Assembly: GCF_017309385.1 (NCBI RefSeq) | Contig: NZ_JAFJMJ010000004.1 | Location: forward strand, 124,001-188,000 | Origin: Amycolatopsis sp. 195334CR | GTDB taxonomy: Bacteria; Actinomycetota; Actinomycetes; Mycobacteriales; Pseudonocardiaceae | Reading direction: 5' to 3' | Length of the DNA: 64,000 nucleotides | Shown here: in pieces, positions 1 to 10,120 of the stretch | Numbering within the stretch: position 1 is the stretch's first letter | Layout of the letters: the number at the start of each line of letters is the position of its first letter | Translations under genes and position numbers: made by a program | Notes under the pieces: model-generated | What the model was told of the DNA's origin: nothing | Databases searched by the model: none | Seen by the model: only the letters and a program-made list of their open reading frames with translations

Positions 1-2
1 CG

Positions 3-1784
3 GACACGAGCCACCCGTTCGACATCTCGCCGGACGTGCTCAAGGACCTGCGCTACGACTCGCTGGCGTTCTTCTACCACCAGCGCAGCGGGACGCCGAT
101 CGAGGCCGAGTACGTGGGTGCGGAGTACGCGCGGCCGGCCGGGCACCTGAACGTGGCGCCGAACCAGGGCGACAACGACGTGCCGTGCCTGGCCGGGGTC
201 GCCTGCGGGTACACCTTGGACGTGCCGGGCGGCTGGTACGACGCGGGTGATCACGGCAAGTACGTGGTCAACGGCGGGATCTCGGTCTGGCAGCTGCTCA
301 ACGAGTACGAGCGGGCGCTGCGCGTCGGCGACGCGGCGGCGCTGGGCGACGGCAAGCTGGCCATCCCGGAAAGCGGCAACGGGGTGCCGGACATCCTGGA
401 CGAAGCCCGGTGGGAGGTCGAGTTCCTGCTGAAGATGCAGGTGCCGGACGGCAATCCGCTCGCGGGCATGGCGCACCACAAGATCCACGACGCGCAGTGG
501 ACCGGGCTGCCGTTGCTGCCGCACCTCGATCCGCAGGTCCGGCGGCTGTCCGCGCCGAGCACGGCGGCGACGTTGAACCTGGCCGCGGTGGCGGCGCAGG
601 CCGCGAGGTTGTGGAAGGACATCGACCCGGCGTTCTCCGCGCAGGCGCTGACCGCGGCGGAGAAGGCGTACCAGGCGGCGCGGGCCAATCCGGCGAAGCT
701 GGCCGATCCCGCCGACGGGACCGGGGGCGGTGCCTACAGCGACGGCACGGTGACCGACGAGTTCTACTGGGCGGCGGCGGAGTTGTTCGCGACCACGGGT
801 TCTCATCAAAGTGATGTCACCGGTTCGCCGCTGTACAAGGGCGCGAGCTTCAACACCCGCGGGTTCGACTGGGGTTCGACGGGTGCGCTCGGCGACATCA
901 CCCTGGCGCTGGTGCCGACCGCGCTGCCCGCCGCGGACGTGGCCGCGATCAAGCAGGCGATCACCACCACCGCGGACGGGCACCTGACGCAGATGGCCAC
1001 GCAGGGGCACCCGGCGCCGTACCGCACGCAGGACGGTTCGTACGAATGGGGTTCCAACGGGCTGGTCGCGAACAACGGGGTCGTGCTGGCGCTGGCGTAC
1101 GACTTCACGAAGCAGGCGAAGTACCGGGAGGGCGCGTTCGGCGTGATGAACTACCTGCTCGGGCGGAATCCGGTGAACTACTCGTACGTTTCGGGCTGGG
1201 GTGACCAGCCGGTGCGGAACGTGCACCACCGGCACTGGGCGAACCAGCTCGACCCGTCGCTGCCGATCGCGCCGGCGGGCGCGTTGTCGGGCGGGCCGAA
1301 CAGCGCGCTGCAGGACCCGATCTCGGCGGGACTGCTGCAGGGTTGCCCGGCGCAGCGGTGCTTCGTCGACCACATCGAGGCGTACTCGGTCAACGAGGTG
1401 ACGGTGAACTGGAACTCGGCGCTGGCCTGGCTGGCGAACTGGACGGCGGAGAAGTCCGTTGTGGAGGCTCCGGCGTCGTGCTCGGTGGCGTATGCGGCGA
1501 ACGGGTGGGGGTCCGGTCTTTCGGCGTCGGTGACGGTGAAGAACGAGAGTGCGACGGCGTGGAACGGGTGGACGTTGAAGTTCTCGTTCGCGGGGAATGA
1601 GAAGTTGCAGCATGGGTGGTCGGCGACGTGGTCGCAGCAGGGGAAGGACGTGACGGCGGTGAATCTGCCGTGGAATGCGTCGGTGGCGCCTGGGAAGTCG
1701 GTGACTATCGGTTTTAACGCGTCGAACTCTGGTCCTGCTACGACGCCGGCTTCTTTTGCGGTGAATGGGGCGGTATGTAAGTAG
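3..1784 (+). CDS. GH9 endoglucanase with C-terminal CBM2, 5' end missing
   Basis: Secreted cellulase that cleaves beta-1,4-glucan by inversion. The frame is already open at the window edge, so the signal peptide and any N-terminal modules lie outside; 593 residues are visible. The catalytic domain fills about residues 1-485. It has the DAGDHGKY aspartate motif near the start, the NPVNYSYVSG and HHRH signature, and the late VDHIEAYSVNE region that supplies the catalytic glutamate. A CBM2 follows at about residues 495-593, bounded by two cysteines with the usual spaced tryptophans. From about 1440 onward codon use shifts to more T-ending and plain G-rich codons than in the catalytic part. A strong hairpin follows the stop. 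Confidence 0.95.
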   Translation, partial: DTSHPFDISPDVLKDLRYDSLAFFYHQRSGTPIEAEYVGAEYARPAGHLNVAPNQGDNDVPCLAGVACGYTLDVPGGWYDAGDHGKYVVNGGISVWQLLNEYERALRVGDAAALGDGKLAIPESGNGVPDILDEARWEVEFLLKMQVPDGNPLAGMAHHKIHDAQWTGLPLLPHLDPQVRRLSAPSTAATLNLAAVAAQAARLWKDIDPAFSAQALTAAEKAYQAARANPAKLADPADGTGGGAYSDGTVTDEFYWAAAELFATTGSHQSDVTGSPLYKGASFNTRGFDWGSTGALGDITLALVPTALPAADVAAIKQAITTTADGHLTQMATQGHPAPYRTQDGSYEWGSNGLVANNGVVLALAYDFTKQAKYREGAFGVMNYLLGRNPVNYSYVSGWGDQPVRNVHHRHWANQLDPSLPIAPAGALSGGPNSALQDPISAGLLQGCPAQRCFVDHIEAYSVNEVTVNWNSALAWLANWTAEKSVVEAPASCSVAYAANGWGSGLSASVTVKNESATAWNGWTLKFSFAGNEKLQHGWSATWSQQGKDVTAVNLPWNASVAPGKSVTIGFNASNSGPATTPASFAVNGAVCK

Positions 1785-1815
1785 GGGGCCGCCATCCCGA
1801 TTTTTTAGTGTGACT

Positions 1816-1874
1816 ACGGCGAAGGCCCCGATGTCAAGGCGGGAAAGATGCCTTGACATCGGGGCCTTCGCCGT
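1816..1874. terminator. Strong bidirectional hairpin terminator
   Basis: A perfect 25-bp stem (1816-1840 with 1850-1874) around a 9-base loop is followed by GTTTTG. It sits between the GH9 stop and the end of the convergent msiK gene, so it can end transcription from both sides. Confidence 0.9.
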
Positions 1875-1959
1875 GTTTTGGCTGGGGATCGGGATGGGGG
1901 AGGGGTGGATGGGTGGGTGGTTTCGTTTTGCTGCCCGGTCACCCGCCCCTCCCCGTTGA

Positions 1960-3057
1960 TTATTTGGTGGTGCTGATTCGTTCGCCGGTTACGGGGTGGA
2001 AGAGGTGTAGTTCGTTGGGGTCGCGGACGGCGATGCGCAGGGATTTGCCCATGGTGGGGGCCAGGCGGCCGTCGATCCGCAGCACCAAGGTTTCGTCTTC
2101 CGGGGTGGTGCCGTGGACCAGGGCGTCGGCGCCCAGTTCCTCGACCAGGTCGACCGTCAGCTTGATGGCGTCATCGGCGGCGCCGGTGACGCGCAGGGCT
2201 TCTGGGCGCACCCCGACGGTGATTTCCGCCAGGCCGGTCCATTTGGCGTCGCGCAGGTGGTCGCGGCGAAGGGGGATCTCGTAGGAGCCGATCCGGGCGC
2301 CCCCGTCGGTGACCGGGACGGTCAGCAGGTTCATCGACGGGGAGCCGATGAAGCCCGCCACGAACGAGTTGGCTGGGCGGTCGTACAGCTCGCGCGGGGT
2401 GGCGCACTGCTGGAGCAGACCGTCCTTGAGCACGGCCACGCGGTGGCCCATGGTCATCGCCTCGACCTGGTCGTGGGTGACGTAGACCGTGGTCGTGCCG
2501 AGGCGGCGTTGCAGGGCGGCGATGTTCGCCCTGGTTTCCACCCGGAGTTTGGCGTCCAGGTTGGACAGTGGCTCGTCCATCAGGAACACCGAGGGCTCGC
2601 GCACGATGGCCCGGCCCATCGCCACCCGCTGCCGCTGGCCGCCGGAGAGGGCCTTCGGCTTGCGGTCCAGGTAGGGCTCCAGGTCCAGCAACCGCGCGGC
2701 GGTGAGCACGCGTTCGCGGATCTCGGCCTTCGGCGTGCGGCGCAGCTTCAGCGCGAAGCCCATGTTCTCGCCGACCGACATGTGCGGGTACAGCGCGTAG
2801 TTCTGGAACACCATCGCGATGTCGCGGTCCCGCGAGGGAATCGAAGTGACATCCTTGTCACCGATCTGGACGATGCCCTCGTCGATCTCCTCGAGACCGG
2901 CGAGCATGCGCAGCGCGGTCGACTTGCCCGAACCGGAGGGGCCGACCAGCACCAGGAACTCGCCGTCGGCCACGTCCAGGTCGAGCTGGTCCACCGCGCG
3001 GACCGGTGGCTTGCCGGGGTACACCCGGCTCGCCCCGGCGTAGGTCACCGCCGCCAT
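1960..3057 (-). CDS. msiK: MsiK-like ABC transporter ATPase
   Basis: Cytoplasmic ATPase of the MalK/UgpC/MsiK family, which powers carbohydrate ABC importers. It is 365 residues long, normal for the family. Walker A GPSGSGKST lies at about 39-47, the LSGGQRQ signature near 137 and Walker B FLMDEPLSNLD near 160. A C-terminal TOBE-type regulatory region follows. The ATG at 3057 shares its A with the TGA of the GH1 gene (TGATG), so translation is coupled. It closes the operon cebE-cebF-cebG-GH1-msiK. In Streptomyces msiK is typically unlinked and shared by several importers, so this position is notable. A longer upstream frame was rejected because it would run through the GH1 gene. Confidence 0.93.
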   Translation of the reverse strand: MAAVTYAGASRVYPGKPPVRAVDQLDLDVADGEFLVLVGPSGSGKSTALRMLAGLEEIDEGIVQIGDKDVTSIPSRDRDIAMVFQNYALYPHMSVGENMGFALKLRRTPKAEIRERVLTAARLLDLEPYLDRKPKALSGGQRQRVAMGRAIVREPSVFLMDEPLSNLDAKLRVETRANIAALQRRLGTTTVYVTHDQVEAMTMGHRVAVLKDGLLQQCATPRELYDRPANSFVAGFIGSPSMNLLTVPVTDGGARIGSYEIPLRRDHLRDAKWTGLAEITVGVRPEALRVTGAADDAIKLTVDLVEELGADALVHGTTPEDETLVLRIDGRLAPTMGKSLRIAVRDPNELHLFHPVTGERISTTK

Positions 3058-4469
3058 CAGGAGATCCCGTCCGCACGCAGGCCGTTCTCGCGGATGATCC
3101 GCGAGTACCGTCGCGCGCTCAGTTTGGGGGTACGCCGCTGCGTCCCGTAGTCCACGTGCACCAGGCCGAACCGCTTCGCGTAGCCCTCGGCCCATTCGAA
3201 GTTGTCCAGCAGCGACCAGTAGAAGTAGCCCCGCAGGTCCACCCCGCGGTCGATCGCCTCGTGGGCGGCGGCCAGGTGCGTTTCCAGGAACCGCACCCGG
3301 TCGTGGTCGTCGATGGTGCCGCCCGGGGTGAGGTGGTCCGGGTAGGCCGCGCCGTTCTCGGTGACGTACAACGGCATCCGCGGGTACTTCCGGTGCAGGT
3401 CGACCAGCAGGGTGGTCAGCTCGGTGGGATTGGTCTCCCAGCCCGAATCGGTCTGCGGCAGCCCGCGCGTGGGGAAGCTCGCGTACTCCACCCCGACCCA
3501 CTCCGAGGGGAGCCCGGAACTGGCGTCCGAGTGCCCCGAGACGTGGTGGTCGCGGTAGTAGTTCACGCCGAGCATGTCGATCGGCGCGGCGATGGTGGTC
3601 AGGTCACCGTCGCGGATCACCTCGCCGATGCCGTACGGCGCCAGGTCGTCGAGCACGTCGAGCGGGTACCGCGCCTGCAGGATCGGCTCCAGGAAGATCC
3701 GGTTCTGCACCCCGTCCACCCGGCGCGCGGCCTCCACGTCGGCCATGTCGTCCGGGTTCGCCGCGTGCACCGGGAACAGGTTGAGCGTGATCCCCGCCGA
3801 GGACCGGCCGTGCGCGCGGATCACCCCGACGGCCAGGCCGTGCGCCAGCATCAGGTGGTGCGCGGAGGCGACCGCGGCCTCGGGCTCGGTGCGGCCCGGC
3901 GCGTGGCGGCCGCTGCCGTACCCGGCGAAGGCCGAGCACCACGGCTCGTTCAGCGTGGTCCAGGTGTCCACCCGGTCACCGAGCGCGGACAGCACCGTCT
4001 CGGTGTACTCGGCGAAGCGGTAGGCGGTGTCGCGGTTGGCCCAGCCGCCCTTGTCCTCCAGCGACTGCGGCAGGTCCCAGTGGTAGAGCGTGGGCCACGG
4101 GGTGATGCCGTTCTCGAGCAGCGTGTCCACCAGGCGCCGGTAGAAGTCCAGCCCGGTCCGGTTGGGGCGGGCGGGGTCGGTGCCGATGCGCGGCCAGGCC
4201 AGCGAGAACCGGTACGCGCCGAGGCCGAGTTCGGCCATCAGCTGCACGTCCTTGGTCATCAGCCGGTAGTGGTCGGCCGCCGGGTCGCCGGTGTCCCCAT
4301 TGCGCACCGCTCCGGGCTTCGCGCAGAACGTGTCCCAGATGGACGGGACCCGCCCGTCCGCGGTGGTGGACCCCTCCACCTGGAACGAGGCCGTCGCCGC
4401 GCCCCAGAGGAACTTCTCCGGGAACCGCAGGTCCGGTTCGGTGGTGAGTTCCTGAGGAATAGTCGACAT
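3057..4469 (-). CDS. bglC: GH1 beta-glucosidase (cytoplasmic)
   Basis: Hydrolyses imported cellobiose and cello-oligosaccharides to glucose. It has 470 residues and no signal peptide. The GH1 order is intact: FLWGAATASFQVEG at the N terminus, YHWDLPQ, the acid/base motif TLNEPWCS, and the nucleophile motif YVTENGAAYPD. The C-terminal SLLDNFEWAEGY tryptophan motif is also present. The start ATG at 4469 has AAAGGGTG upstream and lies two bases after the stop of the preceding permease gene, so the gene is part of the ceb operon. The arrangement matches the cebEFG-bglC operon known in Streptomyces. Confidence 0.95.
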   Translation of the reverse strand: MSTIPQELTTEPDLRFPEKFLWGAATASFQVEGSTTADGRVPSIWDTFCAKPGAVRNGDTGDPAADHYRLMTKDVQLMAELGLGAYRFSLAWPRIGTDPARPNRTGLDFYRRLVDTLLENGITPWPTLYHWDLPQSLEDKGGWANRDTAYRFAEYTETVLSALGDRVDTWTTLNEPWCSAFAGYGSGRHAPGRTEPEAAVASAHHLMLAHGLAVGVIRAHGRSSAGITLNLFPVHAANPDDMADVEAARRVDGVQNRIFLEPILQARYPLDVLDDLAPYGIGEVIRDGDLTTIAAPIDMLGVNYYRDHHVSGHSDASSGLPSEWVGVEYASFPTRGLPQTDSGWETNPTELTTLLVDLHRKYPRMPLYVTENGAAYPDHLTPGGTIDDHDRVRFLETHLAAAHEAIDRGVDLRGYFYWSLLDNFEWAEGYAKRFGLVHVDYGTQRRTPKLSARRYSRIIRENGLRADGIS

Positions 4470-4471
4470 TT

Positions 4472-5341
4472 TCACCCTTTCACAGCGCCTTGCATGATGC
4501 CGGCCACGATCTGGCGGCCCAGCAGGAGGAAGACGATCAAGATGGGGATGGTCGCCAGTGTGGTACCGGCGAGCACCAGTGAGTAGTTGGTGTAGTAGCC
4601 GCTCTGCAGCTGCTCCAGTGCCAGCTGGACGGTGGGGTTGCCCGCGTCCAGCACGATCAGCGGCCAGAGGAAGTCGTTCCACGAGGTCATGAAGGTGAAC
4701 ATGGCCAGCACCGCGGCCGCCGGGCGCACCGCGGGCAGGCAGACGTGCCAGAAGATGCGGATCATGCTGCACCCGTCCATCCGCGCCGCCTCGACCAGCT
4801 CGTACGGCACGGCGTCCACTGTGTACTGGCGCATCCAGAACACGCCGAACGCGGTGACCAGGTTCGGCACGATCACCGCCTGCAGCCCGCCGGCCCAGCC
4901 CAGTTCCGACATCGCGATGAACAGCGGGATCACGCCGAGCTGCGTCGGCACCGCCAGGGTCACCACGATGAACACGAACAGCGGGTCGCGGCCGCGGAAG
5001 CGCAGCTTGGCGAAGGCGAACCCGGCCAGCGAGGAGAACAGCACCGTGGTCAGGGTGACCGAGGTGGCCACCAGGACGCTGTTGCCCAGCGACTTCCAGA
5101 AGGCCACCGAGTCGAACACCTCCGCCGCGTTGGCGAAGAAGTTCCCGCCGGGCAGCAGCGGCGGCACGCGCTCGGTGAGCATCCCGCTGTCCCGGCTGGC
5201 CACCAGGAACGACCAGTAGAACGGGAACAGCGAACCGAGCACGAACACCGCGAGCGTGGCGTAGACGAAGAAGTTCGGCCTGCCCAGCTTCGCCACCTTG
5301 GGCCTGCCCGCCGGTGCGGGCCGCGAGGTGGTCAGCGTCAT
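4472..5341 (-). CDS. cebG: Cello-oligosaccharide ABC permease, CebG-like
   Basis: Inner-membrane subunit of a binding-protein-dependent sugar importer (MalG/CebG type, 289 residues). Six membrane segments are evident. The cytoplasmic EAA loop, which docks the ATPase, reads ELVEAARMDGCSMIRIFWHVCLP at roughly residues 185-205. The start ATG at 5341 overlaps the stop of cebF by four bases (ATGA). The partner ATPase is very likely MsiK, encoded in the same operon. Confidence 0.94.
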   Translation of the reverse strand: MTLTTSRPAPAGRPKVAKLGRPNFFVYATLAVFVLGSLFPFYWSFLVASRDSGMLTERVPPLLPGGNFFANAAEVFDSVAFWKSLGNSVLVATSVTLTTVLFSSLAGFAFAKLRFRGRDPLFVFIVVTLAVPTQLGVIPLFIAMSELGWAGGLQAVIVPNLVTAFGVFWMRQYTVDAVPYELVEAARMDGCSMIRIFWHVCLPAVRPAAAVLAMFTFMTSWNDFLWPLIVLDAGNPTVQLALEQLQSGYYTNYSLVLAGTTLATIPILIVFLLLGRQIVAGIMQGAVKG

Positions 5342-6318
5342 CGACGCCCTCCTTCGGTGGCGGCCAGCCGCCGCGTGATCAGGAAGTTCACCAGCGCGAT
5401 CACCACGATCAGCAGGAACAGCACCCAGGCGATGGCCGAGGCGTAACCGAGCTCGAAGTTCTCGAAGCCCTGCTGGTACATGTACAGCGTCACGGTCTGG
5501 AACTGGTTGCTCGAACCGCCGTTGTTCGAGCCCTGGCCGACGTCGAACAGCTTCGGCTCGGTGAAGATCTGCAGCCCGCCGATGGTCGAGGTGATCACCA
5601 CGAAGATCAGCGTCGGCCGCAGCAGCGGCAGGGTGACGCTGAAGAACCGGCGCACCGGGCCCGCGCCGTCGACCACCGCGGCCTCGTTGATCTCCTTCGG
5701 GATGGCCTGCATCGCGGCGAGCACGATCAGCGCGTTGTACCCGGTCCAGCGCCAGTTCACCATCGTCGCGATGGCCAGGTGGCTGGACAGCGTGCCCGCC
5801 TGCCAGTCGATCCGGTCGAGGCCGAGCATCTCCAGGATCGAGTTCAGCAGGCCGTACTGGTTGCCGAACAGGTTGGCGAAGATGATCCCGATGGCGACCA
5901 GGCTGGCCGCGTACGGCAGCAGGATGCCGATGCGCCAGCCCGTCGGGCCGCGCAGCCGGGTGTTCAGCAGCGCGGCCAGCAGCACCGCGATGACGATCTG
6001 CGGCCCGCTGGAGAGCACGAAGATCGACAGCGTGTTGCCGACCGCGTTCCAGAACTGGCCGTCGCCGAAGAGCTGGACGTAGTTGTCGAAACCGGTGAAC
6101 GGGGGATCGTCGTCGCCGATCTCCCAGTCGTAGAGCGAGACGTAGGCGGTGTAGAGCAGCGGGAAGAGCCCGACCAGCCCGAACACCACGAAGAACGGGG
6201 CGATGTAGACGTACGGCGAGAACTTGACGTCCCATGTGGACAGTCGCTGCCGGAAGGTGGGCCGCGGCGGGGCGGCCGGAGGCCGGTCGTCCCGCCGCGG
6301 TGCCTGTACAACGGTCAT
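5338..6318 (-). CDS. cebF: Cello-oligosaccharide ABC permease, CebF-like
   Basis: MalF/CebF-type inner-membrane permease of 326 residues that pairs with CebG. A proline-rich cytoplasmic N terminus of about 35 residues precedes the first membrane helix (IAPFFVVFGLVGLFPLLY). The EAA loop (EINEAAVVDGAGPVRRFF) lies near residue 215. The start is seven bases downstream of the cebE stop, so the binding-protein and permease genes are co-transcribed. Confidence 0.94.
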   Translation of the reverse strand: MTVVQAPRRDDRPPAAPPRPTFRQRLSTWDVKFSPYVYIAPFFVVFGLVGLFPLLYTAYVSLYDWEIGDDDPPFTGFDNYVQLFGDGQFWNAVGNTLSIFVLSSGPQIVIAVLLAALLNTRLRGPTGWRIGILLPYAASLVAIGIIFANLFGNQYGLLNSILEMLGLDRIDWQAGTLSSHLAIATMVNWRWTGYNALIVLAAMQAIPKEINEAAVVDGAGPVRRFFSVTLPLLRPTLIFVVITSTIGGLQIFTEPKLFDVGQGSNNGGSSNQFQTVTLYMYQQGFENFELGYASAIAWVLFLLIVVIALVNFLITRRLAATEGGRR

Positions 6319-6325
6319 CGGTGTG

Positions 6326-7627
6326 TTACCCGACGATCTTCTTGGCGCCGTCGACCAGCTGCTGCCAGCCCTGCGCCGCCGAGGTGCCCTGCTCCACGGC
6401 CTGCAGCGCGGGGGTGCTCACGTTCTCCTGGATCTGCCCGTCGCCCGGACCCTTGTACTGCGGCTGCGCGATCTTGCGGGCCTGTGCGGCGAACAGCTCA
6501 CCGATCTTGGGCTCACCGGCGAAGAACGGCTCGGTCTGCGCGGCCAGCCGCGGCGACTCCAGCGCCTTGACCTGGCTGGGGAAGGTGCCCTTGGCCTCGA
6601 AGGCCTTCAGCTGCTGCTCGGGCGCGGTCAGCCAGGCGGCCAGCTCGGCGGCCTCCTTCGGGTGCTTGGTCTGGGTCGGCACGCTCAGGTAGGACCCGCC
6701 CCAGTTCCCGCCGCCGCCGGGGAAGGCGTCGGTGACCGCCCACTTGCCCGCGTTGTCCGGGCCGCTCTGCTCCTTGATCACGCCGATCATCCACGCCGGG
6801 CAGGCCTTGGTGGCGAACGCGCCCTCCTTGAAGCCGCTGTTCCACTCGTTGCTGAACGCGGTCAGCTTGGCCGACTGGCCCTGCGACACGGCCGTGGTCA
6901 CCTGGTCCCACGCCTTCTTGATGCCGGCGTTGTTCTCCAGGGTCAGCTTGTCGTTGCGGTCGAGGTAGCCGATCTCCTGCTGGTTGACCATGGAGTTGAA
7001 GTTCTGCGCCGCCGAGTCGAACCACGGCTTGCCGCCGGACTTCTGCACGTACTCCTGCCCGGCCTGGAAGTAGGACTCCCAGGTGGCGAACAGCGCCTTG
7101 ACGCCCTGCGGGTCGGCGGGCATGTTCGCCGCCTCCAGCAGGTCCTTGCGGTAGCACATGGCCAGCGGGCCGCTGTCGGTGCCGTAGCCGATCAGCTTGC
7201 CGTCCTTGCTCTTGGCCGCCTCGTACTTCCACGGGAGCCAGCGGTCGGCACCGGCGTCGGCCGGGCCGATCTGGGTCAGGTCGTTGAACCGGGCGGCCTT
7301 GTCCAGCACGTTGGACAGGTGGCCCTCCTCGATCGCCTCGATGTCGGCGAGCCCCGAGCCCGCGCCCAGCTTGGCGATCAGGTTCTGGTGGTGCGGGCCC
7401 GCCTTGCCGGTCTTGCGCTCGGTGACCTTGATGTTCGGGTGGAGCGTCTGGTATTCCCGCAGCAACTCCTCGTAGCCGAATTCGCCGAAGGTGGCGATCG
7501 TCAGTTCGATCGGCCCGCCTGAATCCGCCGGTTCGCCGCTGCCGGACGAACCGCACGCGCCGGCCAGCAGGGCCGTCGTCGCCAGGATCGTCGCCAGGGT
7601 GAGTGTTCTTCTTGGCCGGTTTCGCAC
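6326..7627 (-). CDS. cebE: Cello-oligosaccharide-binding lipoprotein, CebE-like
   Basis: Extracellular solute-binding protein (family 1) that captures cello-oligosaccharides for CebFG. I chose GTG 7627: it has AGGGG five bases upstream and gives a 433-residue protein starting VRNRPRRTLTL with a standard lipoprotein signal ending LLAGAC. A GTG at 7666 is in frame but lies almost against the CebR operator and has no ribosome site. The mature chain starts with a GS-rich linker and then the beta-strand IELTIATFGEFGYEEL. First gene of the five-gene operon and the usual main CebR target. Confidence 0.93.
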   Translation of the reverse strand: MRNRPRRTLTLATILATTALLAGACGSSGSGEPADSGGPIELTIATFGEFGYEELLREYQTLHPNIKVTERKTGKAGPHHQNLIAKLGAGSGLADIEAIEEGHLSNVLDKAARFNDLTQIGPADAGADRWLPWKYEAAKSKDGKLIGYGTDSGPLAMCYRKDLLEAANMPADPQGVKALFATWESYFQAGQEYVQKSGGKPWFDSAAQNFNSMVNQQEIGYLDRNDKLTLENNAGIKKAWDQVTTAVSQGQSAKLTAFSNEWNSGFKEGAFATKACPAWMIGVIKEQSGPDNAGKWAVTDAFPGGGGNWGGSYLSVPTQTKHPKEAAELAAWLTAPEQQLKAFEAKGTFPSQVKALESPRLAAQTEPFFAGEPKIGELFAAQARKIAQPQYKGPGDGQIQENVSTPALQAVEQGTSAAQGWQQLVDGAKKIVG

Positions 7628-7670
7628 TTGTGCCCCTATTTCCGGATGGGTCTCGTCGCGGAGCACTCAA

Positions 7671-7722
7671 TGGGAGCGCTCCCAGTGCAGGCGAGTGTGT
7701 CCTCGGTCTCTCCGGGTGTCAA
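7671..7722 (-). promoter_or_regulatory. cebE promoter with perfect CebR box
   Basis: On the minus strand TTGACA (7722-7717), a 17-base spacer and CACACT (7699-7694) form the promoter. The perfect palindrome TGGGAGCGCTCCCA at 7671-7684 starts nine bases further on, over the expected transcription start. The sequence equals the published Streptomyces CebR operator. The same layout recurs upstream of the first GH6 gene. Confidence 0.92.
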
Positions 7723-7760
7723 GAATCCGTGTCTGGAGCGTTACCAGCGCGGTCGGGCGG

Positions 7761-9904
<2,144 letters not shown>

Positions 9905-9921
9905 GCGGCAACCGGAATGGT

Positions 9922-9963
9922 AATGGGGCGCCACTCGCATTCACGTGCGAGTGGCGCCCCATT
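9922..9963 (+). terminator. Hairpin terminator after the GH6 endoglucanase
   Basis: A perfect 18-bp stem (9922-9939 with 9946-9963) encloses a six-base loop, followed by TCTTCG. It isolates this gene from the next GH6 gene, which has its own promoter. Confidence 0.88.
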
Positions 9964-10057
9964 CTTCGCGGGTGGCCGCTGCGACGACCGCCGTGGGAAA
10001 TTCCCTCGCCTGGCCTAGTTTAGGCCAAAGGGCTTCCGGAGCCAGGCCCGCCCGGGT

Positions 10058-10085
10058 TAGAGTCCTGGTTCTGGGAGCGTTCCCA
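10058..10085 (+). promoter_or_regulatory. Promoter region and CebR box of the GH6 cellobiohydrolase
   Basis: TAGAGT (10058-10063) is a likely -10 element. TGGGAGCGTTCCCA (10072-10085), one base off the perfect palindrome, begins eight bases downstream. No clear -35 is visible. Confidence 0.82.
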
Positions 10086-10120
10086 GGCTCTCCCTGAAAG
10101 ATCATGACAAAGGAGTCATC

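Noticed and set aside
1816..1874. The 25-bp perfect inverted repeat as an insertion-sequence remnant.
   Set aside because: It has a short loop, no transposase fragment and no target duplication, and it lies exactly between two convergent gene ends, as a terminator would.
3058..3501. N-terminal extension of the MsiK-like ATPase.
   Set aside because: It would read through the GH1 coding region. The ATG at 3057 overlaps the GH1 stop and gives the normal family length.
3006..4586. Long open frames opposite the GH1, permease and other genes.
   Set aside because: In DNA this GC-rich, antisense frames stay open by codon bias. Their products are Arg/Gly/Pro/His-rich and match no fold, while the other strand encodes recognisable proteins.
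7628..7666. GTG 7666 as the cebE start.
   Set aside because: It lies four bases from the CebR operator, has no ribosome site, and would add residues before a complete lipoprotein signal that starts at 7627.
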